A stretch of DNA of 64,000 nt, taken from the NCBI GenBank assembly GCA_028817895.1, contig JAPPOQ010000005.1:1-64000 (forward strand). Reading direction: 5' to 3'. The position numbers and the translations under genes are program-made. The notes below the pieces were generated by a model that ran no database searches, was not told the DNA's origin, and saw only the letters and a list, made by a program, of their open reading frames with translations. The stretch comes from Ahrensia sp. Its GTDB lineage: Bacteria; Pseudomonadota; Alphaproteobacteria; Rhizobiales; Rhizobiaceae. Positions 53,972 through 63,976 of the stretch are shown piece after piece; position 1 is the stretch's first letter; each line of letters starts with the position of its first letter.

Positions 53972-55357
53972 ATGAGCGCTTCCCTCGATACAGCCCTCGC
54001 CCATATCGACAAAAATCTCGACGCTTCGCTGGAACGCCTGTTTGCGCTGTTGCGCATCGAGAGCATTTCGACCGATCTAGCCTACAAGCAAGCCTGCCGG
54101 GATGCCGGGCAATATCTGGTCGACGAACTGACGTCCCTCGGTTTTGACGCGAGTCTTCGCGATACGCCTGGCCACCCCATGGTTGTGGCTCATCATGACG
54201 GTCCGGCTGATGCGCCGCATGTGTTGTTTTACGGTCATTATGACGTTCAACCCATCGACCCAATCGAACTGTGGGACAACCCACCCTTTGAACCCGTTGT
54301 GAAAGAGAGGGATGGTGCGAAGCGAATTCACGCCCGCGGCGCTTCCGACGACAAGGGGCAGTTGATGACCTTTGTGGAGGCCTGTCGTGCCTGGAAGGAG
54401 ACGTCTGGGACCCTGCCATGCCGTGTCTCCATCCTGTTTGAAGGAGAAGAGGAATCGGGTTCACCCTCGCTGGAGCCGTTTCTTGAAGCGGCCGCGCAAG
54501 AGTTGAAGGCGGACATCGCTTTGGTGTGTGATACCGGTATGTGGGACCGTAACACGCCGGCGATCACCGTGTCACTGCGCGGCATGGCCACCAGTGAGGT
54601 CACGATCCATGCTGCCAATCGCGATCTTCATTCTGGCTTCTATGGCGGAGCCGCGCAGAACCCGATCCACATACTCTCCAAAGTACTGGCGGACCTGCAC
54701 GATACCGATGGCGGCGTGACGCTGGAAGGATTCTATGACGGCGTCGAGGAGGTGCCAGAAGACGTCAAGGCGGTTTGGAACTCGCTCGGCTTCAGCGAGG
54801 CCGAGTTTCTGGGTGACATCGGCCTGTCGGTTCCTTCCGGAGAAAAAGGCCGCAGCATTCTTGAACAGACCTGGGCGCGTCCAACGGCGGAGGTGAACGG
54901 CATCACCGGTGGCTACACTGGCGAAGGCTTCAAGACCGTCATTGCGGCCCAGGCATCGGCGAAAGTGTCTTTCAGACTGGTTGGAAAGCAGGATCCCCAC
55001 AAAGTCCATGCCGCCTTTAGAAAGCACATTGAAGCACGCCTGCCTGCGGACTGCCGCTATGACTATATTGAGCACGGTTCCGGCCCTGCCACCCAGCTCG
55101 ACTGGGATCTGCCGCAGGTTAAACTGGCGGCAGATGCACTGTCCGATGAATGGGAAAAGGAGAGCGTGCGCATCGCGATGGGCGGTTCAATTCCCATTGT
55201 TGGCAACTTTAAGGATCAACTTGGTATGGACTCGCTGCTCATCGGCTTTGCCCTGCCTGACAACGCGATCCACTCGCCAAACGAGAAATACGACCTCAAA
55301 AGCTTTCACAAGGGCACCCGCTCCTGGGCGCGCGTATTGGAGGCGTTGGCGCAGTAG
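53972..55357 (+). CDS. M20-family dipeptidase / carboxypeptidase-type metallohydrolase
   Basis: A 461-residue cytosolic metallopeptidase of the M20 family, dipeptidase (CNDP-like) branch. Metal-site motifs are FYGHYDVQP (His, Asp), the bridging ASDDKGQ segment with Asp, and the catalytic FEGEEESGSPSLEP with Glu. The lid/dimerisation domain follows (about residues 200-330), then the C-terminal HSPNEKYDL with the last His ligand. The start is chosen at 53972 with GGAGA upstream; the frame is open 82 codons earlier without coding character. The gene faces polA and converges with the acyltransferase. Confidence 0.92.
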   Translation: MSASLDTALAHIDKNLDASLERLFALLRIESISTDLAYKQACRDAGQYLVDELTSLGFDASLRDTPGHPMVVAHHDGPADAPHVLFYGHYDVQPIDPIELWDNPPFEPVVKERDGAKRIHARGASDDKGQLMTFVEACRAWKETSGTLPCRVSILFEGEEESGSPSLEPFLEAAAQELKADIALVCDTGMWDRNTPAITVSLRGMATSEVTIHAANRDLHSGFYGGAAQNPIHILSKVLADLHDTDGGVTLEGFYDGVEEVPEDVKAVWNSLGFSEAEFLGDIGLSVPSGEKGRSILEQTWARPTAEVNGITGGYTGEGFKTVIAAQASAKVSFRLVGKQDPHKVHAAFRKHIEARLPADCRYDYIEHGSGPATQLDWDLPQVKLAADALSDEWEKESVRIAMGGSIPIVGNFKDQLGMDSLLIGFALPDNAIHSPNEKYDLKSFHKGTRSWARVLEALAQ

Positions 55358-55374
55358 TCAACGCGTCGACCAAA

Positions 55375-56493
55375 TCACTCCGCCGGTTGCAGCGAAGCTT
55401 TTGGCCCTGTTGGCCGTCTCCACGGCGTCCCTGGAAGGATAGCCCAGTTGGGGCGATGGAACAGGAACATACCGAGGCCGATGCGTTTGATGATCGCATA
55501 ACCGATGAGCGGGGTCGCGACTCCAATCAGCGTGCAAAGCGCCGCCATGGTGCCTGCATCAAGCCAGGGTGCGAATTTCAGGAACAGAAGCCGTGAAACC
55601 ACCATGGGCAGGAAGAACGCCAGATAAACCACAATCGAATTCGCACCGGCGTGAACCAGCGGGGCAAAGGCAACAAGGCGGCTAACCAGGGCGGCAAACA
55701 CAATGATGGCGACCGCGCCAGCCGAACCAAGAGCAAGCGACACGAGCGGCAGGCCGGACCAACCAAACTGGACGAGCGCGCCGTTCACAACACCCCAGCA
55801 GACCAGCAGGACAAGAGTCGACATCACATTGGCGCGTGCCCAGTCTGCCAGATCGAACAAACGCGTGGCGAACAGATAGCCCGCCACAAAGTAAACAAGA
55901 CGGGCGCAGAATTCATCGATCAAAACCCATCCGTGATGGACTTCGGTGACACCGAAAACGCCACCCAATGCCTGCGAAATGCCTTGGGTGTTGATGGGCA
56001 GAATTTCCAGCACCACCGCAATTGCCAAGAGCCAGTAGGGTCGCGACCGAAAAAGCTTGGTGACAACGAAGAAAACTGGCAGCAGATAGATGAACCACAG
56101 GGTGCCAAATGGTTGCACAAAGGCAAAAGCGAATGAACGCAATACGCTGGAGACGCTTTCTCCATCCATGACGGCAAAGCCGCCCTTGAAGGCGAACTGT
56201 ATCGCCATCCACAGCACATAAAAGTAGAAGAAGTGCAAAACTTTGCGATCGAGATAGAGCCGCCACGGGCGATCGATCGTAAGGCTGAGAAACAGACCCG
56301 AAATCAGAAAGAAGTCCGGAATGCGAAACGGCTGCGCAAAGGCTACAACCGCATGCATCCAGCCAGTCTCACCCGAAGCCTTTTCGAGGCCGAGCGTGGT
56401 GTGCATCATCACCACCAAGATGATGCAGATGCCTTTGGCTGCATCAACCCAATCGACACGGCCACTATCAGGCAATCGATGTGCAAGCGACAT
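55375..56493 (-). CDS. Membrane acyltransferase (Acyltransf_3 family)
   Basis: A 372-residue inner-membrane protein with about ten hydrophobic helices. The N-terminal WVDAAKGICIILVVMMH contains the family's conserved His, and the FFLISGLFLSL helix and RKVLHFFYFY segment are typical. Such enzymes transfer acetyl, succinyl or other acyl groups to exported glycans or lipids (OatA/OafA-like, though without the SGNH domain). The ATG at 56493 has AAGGAACG upstream; an in-frame ATG at 56547 is possible. A target on the nearby peptidoglycan or exopolysaccharide pathways is conjecture. Confidence 0.87.
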   Translation of the reverse strand: MSLAHRLPDSGRVDWVDAAKGICIILVVMMHTTLGLEKASGETGWMHAVVAFAQPFRIPDFFLISGLFLSLTIDRPWRLYLDRKVLHFFYFYVLWMAIQFAFKGGFAVMDGESVSSVLRSFAFAFVQPFGTLWFIYLLPVFFVVTKLFRSRPYWLLAIAVVLEILPINTQGISQALGGVFGVTEVHHGWVLIDEFCARLVYFVAGYLFATRLFDLADWARANVMSTLVLLVCWGVVNGALVQFGWSGLPLVSLALGSAGAVAIIVFAALVSRLVAFAPLVHAGANSIVVYLAFFLPMVVSRLLFLKFAPWLDAGTMAALCTLIGVATPLIGYAIIKRIGLGMFLFHRPNWAILPGTPWRRPTGPKASLQPAE

Positions 56494-56713
56494 GAGACGT
56501 TCCTTTACAGGCCGCGTAATGCGGCTCAATTCGTCCCAGTTTCCCAAAGTCGGATTAAACGCTTCTCAACGATTGTCGGTGTTAACGCGATTGTGAAGCG
56601 CATGGTTAATCACTGGCTTTACCGGCAATTAAAGTGCCGCGCCTAATATTAAACCGTGAGTAGCAATCGGCCCTGTGCGCCGTGTTCGAGCACATGAGTT
56701 GGGCCTGCACGAC

Positions 56714-58798
56714 ATGGGCAAAAAAGCGACACTTTCCGCCCGCAAATCCGGCAAGGCGCAACCAAAGTCTGATGTTGGCTCACCCAAAAAGACAAAATGG
56801 CCCAAATCACGTCGGCTGCGATGGTCGCTACGTGGCCTCTATTGGGGCAGTGTTCTAGGACTTTGGGGGCTGATTGCCATTGCGGGGATCGTTGCCTTTT
56901 ACGCCGCGCAACTTCCCAGCGCTAAGCACTGGGTTGTCCCGGAACGACCGCCCAATGTTCGAATATTGGCTGCTGATGGCAGCCTGCTCGCCAATCGAGG
57001 ACTGACCGGTGGTGAAGCTTTGCGACTTGAGGAGATGTCACCCTACATCCCTCAGGCCGTGATTGCGATTGAAGACAGACGTTTCCATCTTCATTTCGGT
57101 TTCGATCCGATTGGCTTTACTCGGGCTATGATACGCAATGTCAGCGATGGTCGGTTGCGCGAGGGTGGCTCGACGATCACCCAACAATTGGCCAAGAATC
57201 TGTTTCTGACGCCAGAGCGCAGTTTTGGACGCAAGGTTCAGGAGCTCATTCTCGCTATCTGGCTGGAAACCAAATACACCAAGGCCCAAATCCTCGAACT
57301 TTACCTCAACCGGGTTTATTTCGGAGCCGGAGCAACCGGCATCGACGCTGCATCGCGCCGTTATTTTGGAAAGCCAGCGCGCTACGTTACGCTGCCGGAA
57401 GCCGCCTTGCTGGCAGGCTTGCTCAAGGCGCCTTCTCGCTTCTCTCCTGCCAACAATCCCGATCTTGCCCAACGCCGCGCGCGGGTGGTGCTTCAGGCCA
57501 TGCAGCGCGAAGGCTATGTTAAACCGGGGCCCGTCAACGCGGATGCAGTCGTTCCCAGCGAGCATGCACGCCACTTTCGCACCGGCGCCCGCCACTATGT
57601 CGCCGACCTTGTGATGAAACGTCTTGAGGGTCTTGCAGGCAAGGTCACGCAGGACATCATCGTCACCACCACAGTGTCGCCCTATCTGATGGCTGCTGCA
57701 GAACAGTCTCTCAAAACTGCACTCGATGACCATGGACAAAAGCGCAAGGTGAGCCAAGGAGCGCTGGTCACACTGTCTCCCGATGGCGCTATCCGCGCGC
57801 TGATCGGCGGGCGCGACTATGGCGAGAGCGGCTTCAACCGTGCGGTGGATGCCAAACGTCAACCCGGGTCCACATTCAAGACCTTTGTCTGGCTCACCGC
57901 TCTCGAAAACGGCATGACACCCCAGACCATGATGGATGATACCCCGGTACGATACGGCACATGGCAACCGAAGAACCACAATGACCGCTACTTTGGCGAA
58001 GTTGAGCTTGGCCATGCTTTCGCAGAATCCTCAAACACCGTGTCGGCGAGACTAACGATGCAATTGGGGGCCGAGCGCGTTGCGCGAACTGCGAAACGCC
58101 TGGGAATCGCGTCGCCTCTTGCCGCCAATGCGTCCATCGCGCTTGGAACATCGGAGGTCAGTCTGCTCGAACTCACATCCGCCCACGCGCCGTTTTCCAA
58201 TGGTGGAATGCGGGCGGAGCCATGGATCATCAAGCGAGTTGAGAAACTCAAAGGCCGCGGCAAGACCAAGCTCGTATATCGGCGCACGTACTCGCAGCCG
58301 CGCCACGTTGTTGAGCCGCAACATCTGCACGCCATGAACATGATGTTGAGCGGCGTGATCAAACACGGCACAGGCCGATCAGCGCAACTCAACGGTCACG
58401 TGGCGGGCGGAAAAACTGGCACCAGCCAGAACTTTCGTGATGCGCTGTTCGTGGGACACTCAGCCCACATGGTCACCGGGGTCTGGTTCGGTAATGACGA
58501 CAACAGCCCGACCAGAATGCTAACCGGCGGATCACTGCCGGCACAAGTCTGGAACGACTTCATGACAAGCGCCCATCGCGACCTGCCCTCGAAACCTCTG
58601 CCGGGTGCGACGCTTTTGACGCTGATGCCACCACAGGCGCTGGCTATACCGTCTCGTCGCCCGAAACGCGAAACCGCGCTTGCCGCACTTGATGAGACGC
58701 AAACTGAAGACCAAATCGCCGATTTGCGCGATCGGGTTGAAACCGTGATCAGGGACCGCGCAAGACGCACGATCCTCGATCTGCTAACGGGTCAGTAG
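56714..58798 (+). CDS. Penicillin-binding protein 1A (bifunctional)
   Basis: A class A PBP of about 694 residues. A basic cytoplasmic tail is followed by one membrane helix (about residues 38-62) and the GT51 glycosyltransferase domain (EDRRFHLHFGFD with the catalytic Glu, GGSTITQQLAKNLFL). The transpeptidase domain has the active Ser386 in PGSTFKTF (SXXK), SSNTVSARL (SXN) and GGKTGTSQNFRD (KTG). It polymerises and crosslinks peptidoglycan. Length and all motifs are normal. The start at 56714 (MGKKATLS) is preferred over a GTG at 56675. Confidence 0.95.
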   Translation: MGKKATLSARKSGKAQPKSDVGSPKKTKWPKSRRLRWSLRGLYWGSVLGLWGLIAIAGIVAFYAAQLPSAKHWVVPERPPNVRILAADGSLLANRGLTGGEALRLEEMSPYIPQAVIAIEDRRFHLHFGFDPIGFTRAMIRNVSDGRLREGGSTITQQLAKNLFLTPERSFGRKVQELILAIWLETKYTKAQILELYLNRVYFGAGATGIDAASRRYFGKPARYVTLPEAALLAGLLKAPSRFSPANNPDLAQRRARVVLQAMQREGYVKPGPVNADAVVPSEHARHFRTGARHYVADLVMKRLEGLAGKVTQDIIVTTTVSPYLMAAAEQSLKTALDDHGQKRKVSQGALVTLSPDGAIRALIGGRDYGESGFNRAVDAKRQPGSTFKTFVWLTALENGMTPQTMMDDTPVRYGTWQPKNHNDRYFGEVELGHAFAESSNTVSARLTMQLGAERVARTAKRLGIASPLAANASIALGTSEVSLLELTSAHAPFSNGGMRAEPWIIKRVEKLKGRGKTKLVYRRTYSQPRHVVEPQHLHAMNMMLSGVIKHGTGRSAQLNGHVAGGKTGTSQNFRDALFVGHSAHMVTGVWFGNDDNSPTRMLTGGSLPAQVWNDFMTSAHRDLPSKPLPGATLLTLMPPQALAIPSRRPKRETALAALDETQTEDQIADLRDRVETVIRDRARRTILDLLTGQ

Positions 58799-58809
58799 AG
58801 CGGCAATTC

Positions 58810-60435
58810 TCAGGCAGCTTTGGGAGCAGCGTCCAGTATCTCGGCTTCGACATGGCTTTCGAACTTGCGGAAATTCTCGATGAACATATCCACCAGCGTT
58901 GCGGCCTGCCGATCATAATCGGTGGTGTCCGTCCAAGTGTGGCGGGGGGTCAGCAAGGCTGTGTCGACACCAGGAACGCTGACAGGCACCTCGAAACCGA
59001 AATTTGCGTCGCGGCGCATGTCAACAGTATTGAGGGAACCATCCAGTGCGGCGCTCAGCAGGGCTCGCGTTGCCTTGATCGGCATCCGGCTGCCTTCACC
59101 GTAGCGCCCGCCGGTCCAGCCGGTATTGACGAGCCAGCATGATGCGCTGTGTTCGGTAATCTTCTGACGCAACAGATCACCGTAGACACGTGGATGACGC
59201 GGCATAAAGGGTGCGCCAAAGCAGGTTGAGAATGTGGCCTGCACACCCTTCACGCCCTTTTCAGTTCCGGCAACCTTTGCGGTGTAACCAGACAGGAAAT
59301 GGTACATGGCCTGTTCCGGAGTAAGGCGCGCGATCGGAGGCAATACTCCAAACGCATCGGCCGTCAGCATGATCACATTCTTCGGGTGACCAGCCAGTCC
59401 CGCATCGGAAGCATTGGGAATGTAGTGCAGTGGATAGGCAACGCGTCCGTTCTCAGTGATGGTGTCATCATCGAAGTCCGGCTCGCCCGTCTCCTTGTCG
59501 ATCGTCACATTCTCAAGCACCGAGCCCCATCGACGCGTCGTGTCATAGATCTCTGGCTCAGCCTCTCGCGACAGGCGAACGGTCTTTGCATAGCAGCCAC
59601 CTTCGAAATTGAAGATACCGCGATCTGACCATCCATGCTCGTCGTCACCCACAAGCGTGCGCGAAGCGTCGGACGACAGGGTGGTCTTGCCGGTGCCGGA
59701 CAAGCCGAAGAACAAGGCTGCGTCGCCATCGTCACCGACATTGGCCGAGCAATGCATCGGCATTACGCCCTGCTGCGGCAGCAGGTAGTTGAGGACGCCG
59801 AAGACGGACTTTTTAGTTTCGCCAGCATATTCCGTGCCGCCGATCAGAACGATGCGCCGGGTCAAGTTGACGGCGATCACGGTCTGCGACTTGCACCCAT
59901 GTCTGTGTGGGTCGGCGCGAAAGCTTGGCAGGTTGATGATGGTTAGTTGAGCGTCAAAGTCTGCCAGTTCGCTTTCAAGCGGGCGGCGCAGCAAATGACG
60001 GATGAACAGTCCATGCCAAGCTCGCTCAAGATAAACCCGCACGCCAATCCGGTGGGCCGGATCGGCGCCGCCGAACAAGTCCTGCGCGATCAGCTCTTTG
60101 CCCTGCGCATGCGCCTGAAAATCGGCAAACAGAGCGTCGAAATGTCCCTCGCTCATGGGCTGATTGTTGCCCCACCAAACCTCGCCTTCCGTGCCTGCGT
60201 CGCGAATTGTGTATTTGTCAGTTGCGGACCTGCCCGTGTGCTTGCCCGTGGAGACGGAAAACGGCCCACCTTTTGGGTCATCGCCAGCGGCTTCCACGCC
60301 TTCACCTCGTGACAGTGCGATATCGTAGAGCATCTGCTCATCATCGTTCCAACGAATGGTAGCGGCCCTGTTCAACCCAACGCTGTTCGGCCCCTTGGCT
60401 TCGTTTCGAATTCCGGTCTGCTCCACGGCACTCAC
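58810..60435 (-). CDS. pckA: Phosphoenolpyruvate carboxykinase (ATP)
   Basis: A 541-residue gluconeogenic enzyme converting oxaloacetate and ATP to PEP and CO2. It has the oxaloacetate-site segment [10 protein letters not shown], the kinase-1 P-loop [13 protein letters not shown], kinase-2 GDDEHGW, and the C-terminal [11 protein letters not shown] and YGEGSRM. Two GTG starts are possible, 60435 and 60426; an open frame further upstream to 60570 has no support. Length agrees with rhizobial PckA (about 536). It is divergent from chvI, the conserved rhizobial arrangement, with pckA a known target of ChvG/ChvI-type control. Confidence 0.95.
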   Translation of the reverse strand: MSAVEQTGIRNEAKGPNSVGLNRAATIRWNDDEQMLYDIALSRGEGVEAAGDDPKGGPFSVSTGKHTGRSATDKYTIRDAGTEGEVWWGNNQPMSEGHFDALFADFQAHAQGKELIAQDLFGGADPAHRIGVRVYLERAWHGLFIRHLLRRPLESELADFDAQLTIINLPSFRADPHRHGCKSQTVIAVNLTRRIVLIGGTEYAGETKKSVFGVLNYLLPQQGVMPMHCSANVGDDGDAALFFGLSGTGKTTLSSDASRTLVGDDEHGWSDRGIFNFEGGCYAKTVRLSREAEPEIYDTTRRWGSVLENVTIDKETGEPDFDDDTITENGRVAYPLHYIPNASDAGLAGHPKNVIMLTADAFGVLPPIARLTPEQAMYHFLSGYTAKVAGTEKGVKGVQATFSTCFGAPFMPRHPRVYGDLLRQKITEHSASCWLVNTGWTGGRYGEGSRMPIKATRALLSAALDGSLNTVDMRRDANFGFEVPVSVPGVDTALLTPRHTWTDTTDYDRQAATLVDMFIENFRKFESHVEAEILDAAPKAA

Positions 60436-60774
60436 TCGCTTGTTTGTTGGCTGACGCGCCCGAACGGCCGCTCCAAAGTGGTGGGCGGTCGAGATCGCGA
60501 AAGTCTTCCCAATGGGTTGGATCGATGCGGACACTATGCAGCGCCGCCAAGTATGACAAGTTAATGACACGGCCTTATTGGGCCTTCATTCACCGGCTAA
60601 TCGATTAAATGTAGGACCGTCCCGAAAAAACACCCCTTATCGTAAATGGACCTACTTTTTCGCCTCTGTAGGCCGCTTCTTGGCAGCGCCCCCATTTCAC
60701 CCTAATTTTGGTTGAGAGACTGGCGCCGTCGCGGGCAGCAGGGCCCGCATTTCCTTTTTCCTGCGGAGATATTC
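60436..60774. promoter_or_regulatory. Divergent promoter region pckA / chvI
   Basis: This 339-bp gap has no gene. TGTAGGACC (60610-60618) and GGACCTAC (60648-60655) form an imperfect inverted repeat. GCGGGC and GCCCGC (60731-60748) form a short hairpin in the chvI leader, followed by a T-rich stretch. These are candidates for regulatory sites; no named motif was recognised. Confidence 0.4.
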
Positions 60775-61479
60775 ATGCCCACTATCGCTTTGGTCGATGA
60801 TGACCGAAACATTCTCACTTCAGTGTCGATTGCTTTGGAGTCCGAGGGCTATCGGGTCGAAACCTACACAGATGGCGCTTCGGCACTGGACGGACTGACG
60901 GCCAAACGGCCCGATCTTGCGATCTTTGATATCAAGATGCCACGCATGGACGGCATGGAGCTGCTGCGTCGATTGCGCCAGAAGTCTGATCTTCCCGTGA
61001 TCTTTCTCACCTCCAAGGATGATGAGATTGATGAACTTTTCGGGCTGAAGATGGGTGCTGACGACTTCATCACCAAACCTTTCTCGCAGCGCCTGCTGGT
61101 AGAGCGTGTTAAAGCAGTTCTTCGCCGCTCAGCCGCACGCGCCGAAGGCGCTGCACGCGAGGATGGCCTGACATCAAACGTGCTGGAGCGGGGCAACCTT
61201 TCAATGGATCAGGAGCGCCACACCAGCATGTGGAAAGGAAAACCTGTCACCCTCACTGTGACGGAATTTTTGATCCTCTTCGCGCTGGCACAACGCCCCG
61301 GTGTGGTGAAATCACGCGACTCACTGATGGATGCGGCCTATGATGACCAGGTCTATGTTGATGACCGCACCATCGACAGCCACATCAAAAGGCTGCGCAA
61401 GAAGTTCAAGGCTGTTGATGATGATTTCGACATGATCGAGACGCTCTACGGTGTCGGGTACCGCTTCCGGGAAGGCTAA
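60775..61479 (+). CDS. chvI: Response regulator ChvI
   Basis: A 234-residue OmpR-family DNA-binding response regulator. The receiver domain has the acidic pocket Asp8-Asp10, phospho-acceptor Asp52 (FDIKMP) and conserved Lys in FITKPF. The C-terminal winged helix has [18 protein letters not shown] and [15 protein letters not shown]. With ChvG it controls acid/host-associated gene expression and succinoglycan in rhizobia. The ATG at 60775 has GCGGAGAT upstream. The ChvG gene starts three bases after the stop. Confidence 0.95.
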   Translation: MPTIALVDDDRNILTSVSIALESEGYRVETYTDGASALDGLTAKRPDLAIFDIKMPRMDGMELLRRLRQKSDLPVIFLTSKDDEIDELFGLKMGADDFITKPFSQRLLVERVKAVLRRSAARAEGAAREDGLTSNVLERGNLSMDQERHTSMWKGKPVTLTVTEFLILFALAQRPGVVKSRDSLMDAAYDDQVYVDDRTIDSHIKRLRKKFKAVDDDFDMIETLYGVGYRFREG

Positions 61480-61481
61480 CT

Positions 61482-63425
61482 TTGGCAGACACTGCCTATT
61501 TCGACAGTTCAACCGACACCTCTTCTGTCAAGCGGGAAGCGGCGCCAGACCGCGATTCCAGCTCAGAAGACCGCGGGCGTGTAGGCGCCAAGCATGCACC
61601 ATCTTCCAAAGACGCTGCATACGACCAAAGGAAAACGCCCCCAACTCGCGAGCCCAAGCCGCCTCGCAAGACGCGACCAGGTTTTCTGACACGCATATCG
61701 CGCATCTCGTCACGCACGCTGTTCAGCAGTCTTACCCAGCGTATTGTTTTTTTGAACATCGCAGCTCTGGCGGTTCTGCTGTCGGGCATCATGTTTCTAA
61801 GCCAGTTTCGCGACGGGCTGATCGAAGCGCGCGAAGAAAGCCTCCTCACTCAGGGCGAGATCATTGCGGCTGCAATTGCTGCACAGGCCCAGGTGCAAAC
61901 AGACTCCATAACACTTGATCCTGAACGCCTGCTGGAACTGCAAGCCGGACAGTCCACCTTTCCCGGCTCCAGCGATTTCGACGCTCTGGACTTTCCGATC
62001 AATCCCGAACGCGTCGCACCGGTTCTGCGCCGCCTCATCTCACCAACACGCACACGCGCCCGCATTTACGATCGAGACGGATTGATCATTCTGGACTCGG
62101 CGCGGCTGTATTCGCGAGGGCAGATTCTGCGGTTTGATCTGCCGCCGCTTTCGGGAAATGAGGACTGGTTCTTCGAGCGTTGGTGGGAGAACACAAAGGA
62201 ATGGCTTTTCTGGTCAGACCTTCCCATCTACGAAGAAAGCGTTGACGGGAACGGCACCGTTTACTCGGAGGTGGTGACAGCTCTGACGGGCGGACCCGGC
62301 ACCGCGACACGACGCACGGCGCAGGGTGACACTATTGTATCTGTCGCCGTACCCGTGCAGCGCTTTCGCGCCGTTCTGGGTGTACTTCTGTTGTCGACCG
62401 AAGCGGGCGATATCGACTCCATCATCCGCGAAGAGCGCTTGGCGATCCTGCGCACATTCGGCGTTGCGGTGGCGGTGGCTGCGCTGTTGTCAATCCTGCT
62501 GGCGTCAACTATCGCCAGACCCTTGCGGCGTCTTTCCGCGGCGGCGGAGCGTGTGCGTATGGGCGGAAAGTCGCGCCAGGAAATTCCCGATTTCTCAGGA
62601 CGGAGAGACGAGATAGGCTTGCTGTCAGCCTCGTTGCGCGACATGACGGACGCGCTCTACGCGCGCATTGAAGCCATTGAGAGCTTCGCCGCCGATGTCA
62701 GTCATGAACTGAAGAACCCCCTCACCTCGCTGCGCAGCGCAGTGGAGACCCTGCCACTTGTCAAGAACGATCAACAACGTGAGCGCTTGCTCGGCATCAT
62801 CAATGATGATGTGGAACGTCTTAACCGACTCATATCTGATATTTCCGATGCGTCACGACTGGATGCTGAATTAGCGCGTGAGGACACGCGGCCTGTCGAT
62901 CTGTTCATGCTGTTGCGTTCCATCCATGCGACCTATGCAGACATGGCATCACACACGCTCGCCGACGTGCCGCAGATCACTTTCCAACTGCACGGGAAAA
63001 CGATTGAAGCGGGCGCCGTATCCGCTCCCGCATCCGAGCAGCATTGGGTTGTGCTGGGTCATGAAGGGCGTCTTGGCCAAGTGATCACCAATCTGGTCGA
63101 AAATGCTCGCGGCTTCGTCCCTTCGATTGGCGGACGCATCACACTCGACCTGTCCCAACGCGGTCGGTTGGCGGTCATCACCGTGACCGACAATGGACCC
63201 GGAATACCTGCAGAAAACACATCGAGAATATTCGAACGCTTCTACACGGATCGGCCCGGAGCCGATGCCTTTGGGAAAAACTCCGGCCTTGGATTATCAA
63301 TCTCACAGCAAATCGTTGAAGCGCATGGTGGGCGCATTGTCGCCAACAATGTACCGGCGGATCAGGGCACGGGCGCCGTGTTCACCGTGATCATTCCGCT
63401 GGCACAGATGCGCTCTTCCCGTTAA
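61482..63425 (+). CDS. chvG: Sensor histidine kinase ChvG/ExoS
   Basis: A 647-residue membrane kinase. A long cytoplasmic N-terminal tail (about 85 residues, charged) is followed by a membrane helix (IVFLNIAALAVLLSGIMFLS), a periplasmic sensor domain to about residue 325 and a second helix. HAMP and the kinase core complete it: the phosphorylated His408 in DVSHELKNPLTSL, N-box VITNLVENA, and G-boxes DNGPGIP and GLGLSISQQI. It starts with TTG at 61482 directly after chvI. It phosphorylates ChvI; in rhizobia the periplasmic partner ExoR represses it. Confidence 0.94.
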   Translation: MADTAYFDSSTDTSSVKREAAPDRDSSSEDRGRVGAKHAPSSKDAAYDQRKTPPTREPKPPRKTRPGFLTRISRISSRTLFSSLTQRIVFLNIAALAVLLSGIMFLSQFRDGLIEAREESLLTQGEIIAAAIAAQAQVQTDSITLDPERLLELQAGQSTFPGSSDFDALDFPINPERVAPVLRRLISPTRTRARIYDRDGLIILDSARLYSRGQILRFDLPPLSGNEDWFFERWWENTKEWLFWSDLPIYEESVDGNGTVYSEVVTALTGGPGTATRRTAQGDTIVSVAVPVQRFRAVLGVLLLSTEAGDIDSIIREERLAILRTFGVAVAVAALLSILLASTIARPLRRLSAAAERVRMGGKSRQEIPDFSGRRDEIGLLSASLRDMTDALYARIEAIESFAADVSHELKNPLTSLRSAVETLPLVKNDQQRERLLGIINDDVERLNRLISDISDASRLDAELAREDTRPVDLFMLLRSIHATYADMASHTLADVPQITFQLHGKTIEAGAVSAPASEQHWVVLGHEGRLGQVITNLVENARGFVPSIGGRITLDLSQRGRLAVITVTDNGPGIPAENTSRIFERFYTDRPGADAFGKNSGLGLSISQQIVEAHGGRIVANNVPADQGTGAVFTVIIPLAQMRSSR

Positions 63426-63574
63426 CATCGGGCTCTGTGTCAGTTGCTGGTGGCGGCATTTTTACCCTGTTGAACAGCAGCGCTTGAAAGAAACAGAAAT
63501 TGGTTGCAAGCCTTGTGGACCGTGCGATGATTGCGCGCCCTTTCCGCGACCAAGGTCACTCATACAATCTCACT

Positions 63575-63976
63575 ATGATCGGACTCGTCCTCGTTACGCA
63601 CGGCTCGCTCGCCAAAGAGTTCCAGCACGCTTTAGAGCATGTTGTGGGACCGCAAACCCAGCTGGAAACCGTGTCCATCGGGCCGGATGATGATATGGAA
63701 CAAAGGCGCAGAGACATTCTCGACTGCGTTGGCAAGGTCAATACGGGGCGGGGGGCGATCATTCTCACCGACATGTTCGGCGGAACACCGTCCAATCTTT
63801 CCATCTCGGTGATGGAGCCCGGTTTGATTGAAGTGGTTGCCGGGATCAATCTGCCCATGCTGATCAAGCTGGCGGATTCACGGGTCGCTGACCCGATGGA
63901 GGTTGCCCTTGAGAAAGCCACCGAGTCCGGCAAGCGTTATATCAACATCGCCAGCCGGGTGCTTGCCGGAAAATGA
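63575..63976 (+). CDS. PTS EIIA component, mannose family
   Basis: A 133-residue EIIA-Man domain of the regulatory (not transport) PTS. The phosphorylated His9 lies in VTHGSLAKEF, and the family segments TDMFGGTPSNLS and GINLPMLIKL follow. In rhizobia this protein receives phosphate from HPr and helps control carbon-responsive genes. The ATG at 63575 gives the family N-terminus; an open frame extends upstream to 63500. Its stop overlaps the next start (ATGA). The hprK gene usually found between chvG and this gene is missing. Confidence 0.93.
   Translation: MIGLVLVTHGSLAKEFQHALEHVVGPQTQLETVSIGPDDDMEQRRRDILDCVGKVNTGRGAIILTDMFGGTPSNLSISVMEPGLIEVVAGINLPMLIKLADSRVADPMEVALEKATESGKRYINIASRVLAGK

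Noticed and set aside
53592-53975. 127-codon frame in the polA/dipeptidase gap
   Set aside because: No homology, odd composition and no ribosome-binding site; it overlaps the dipeptidase start.
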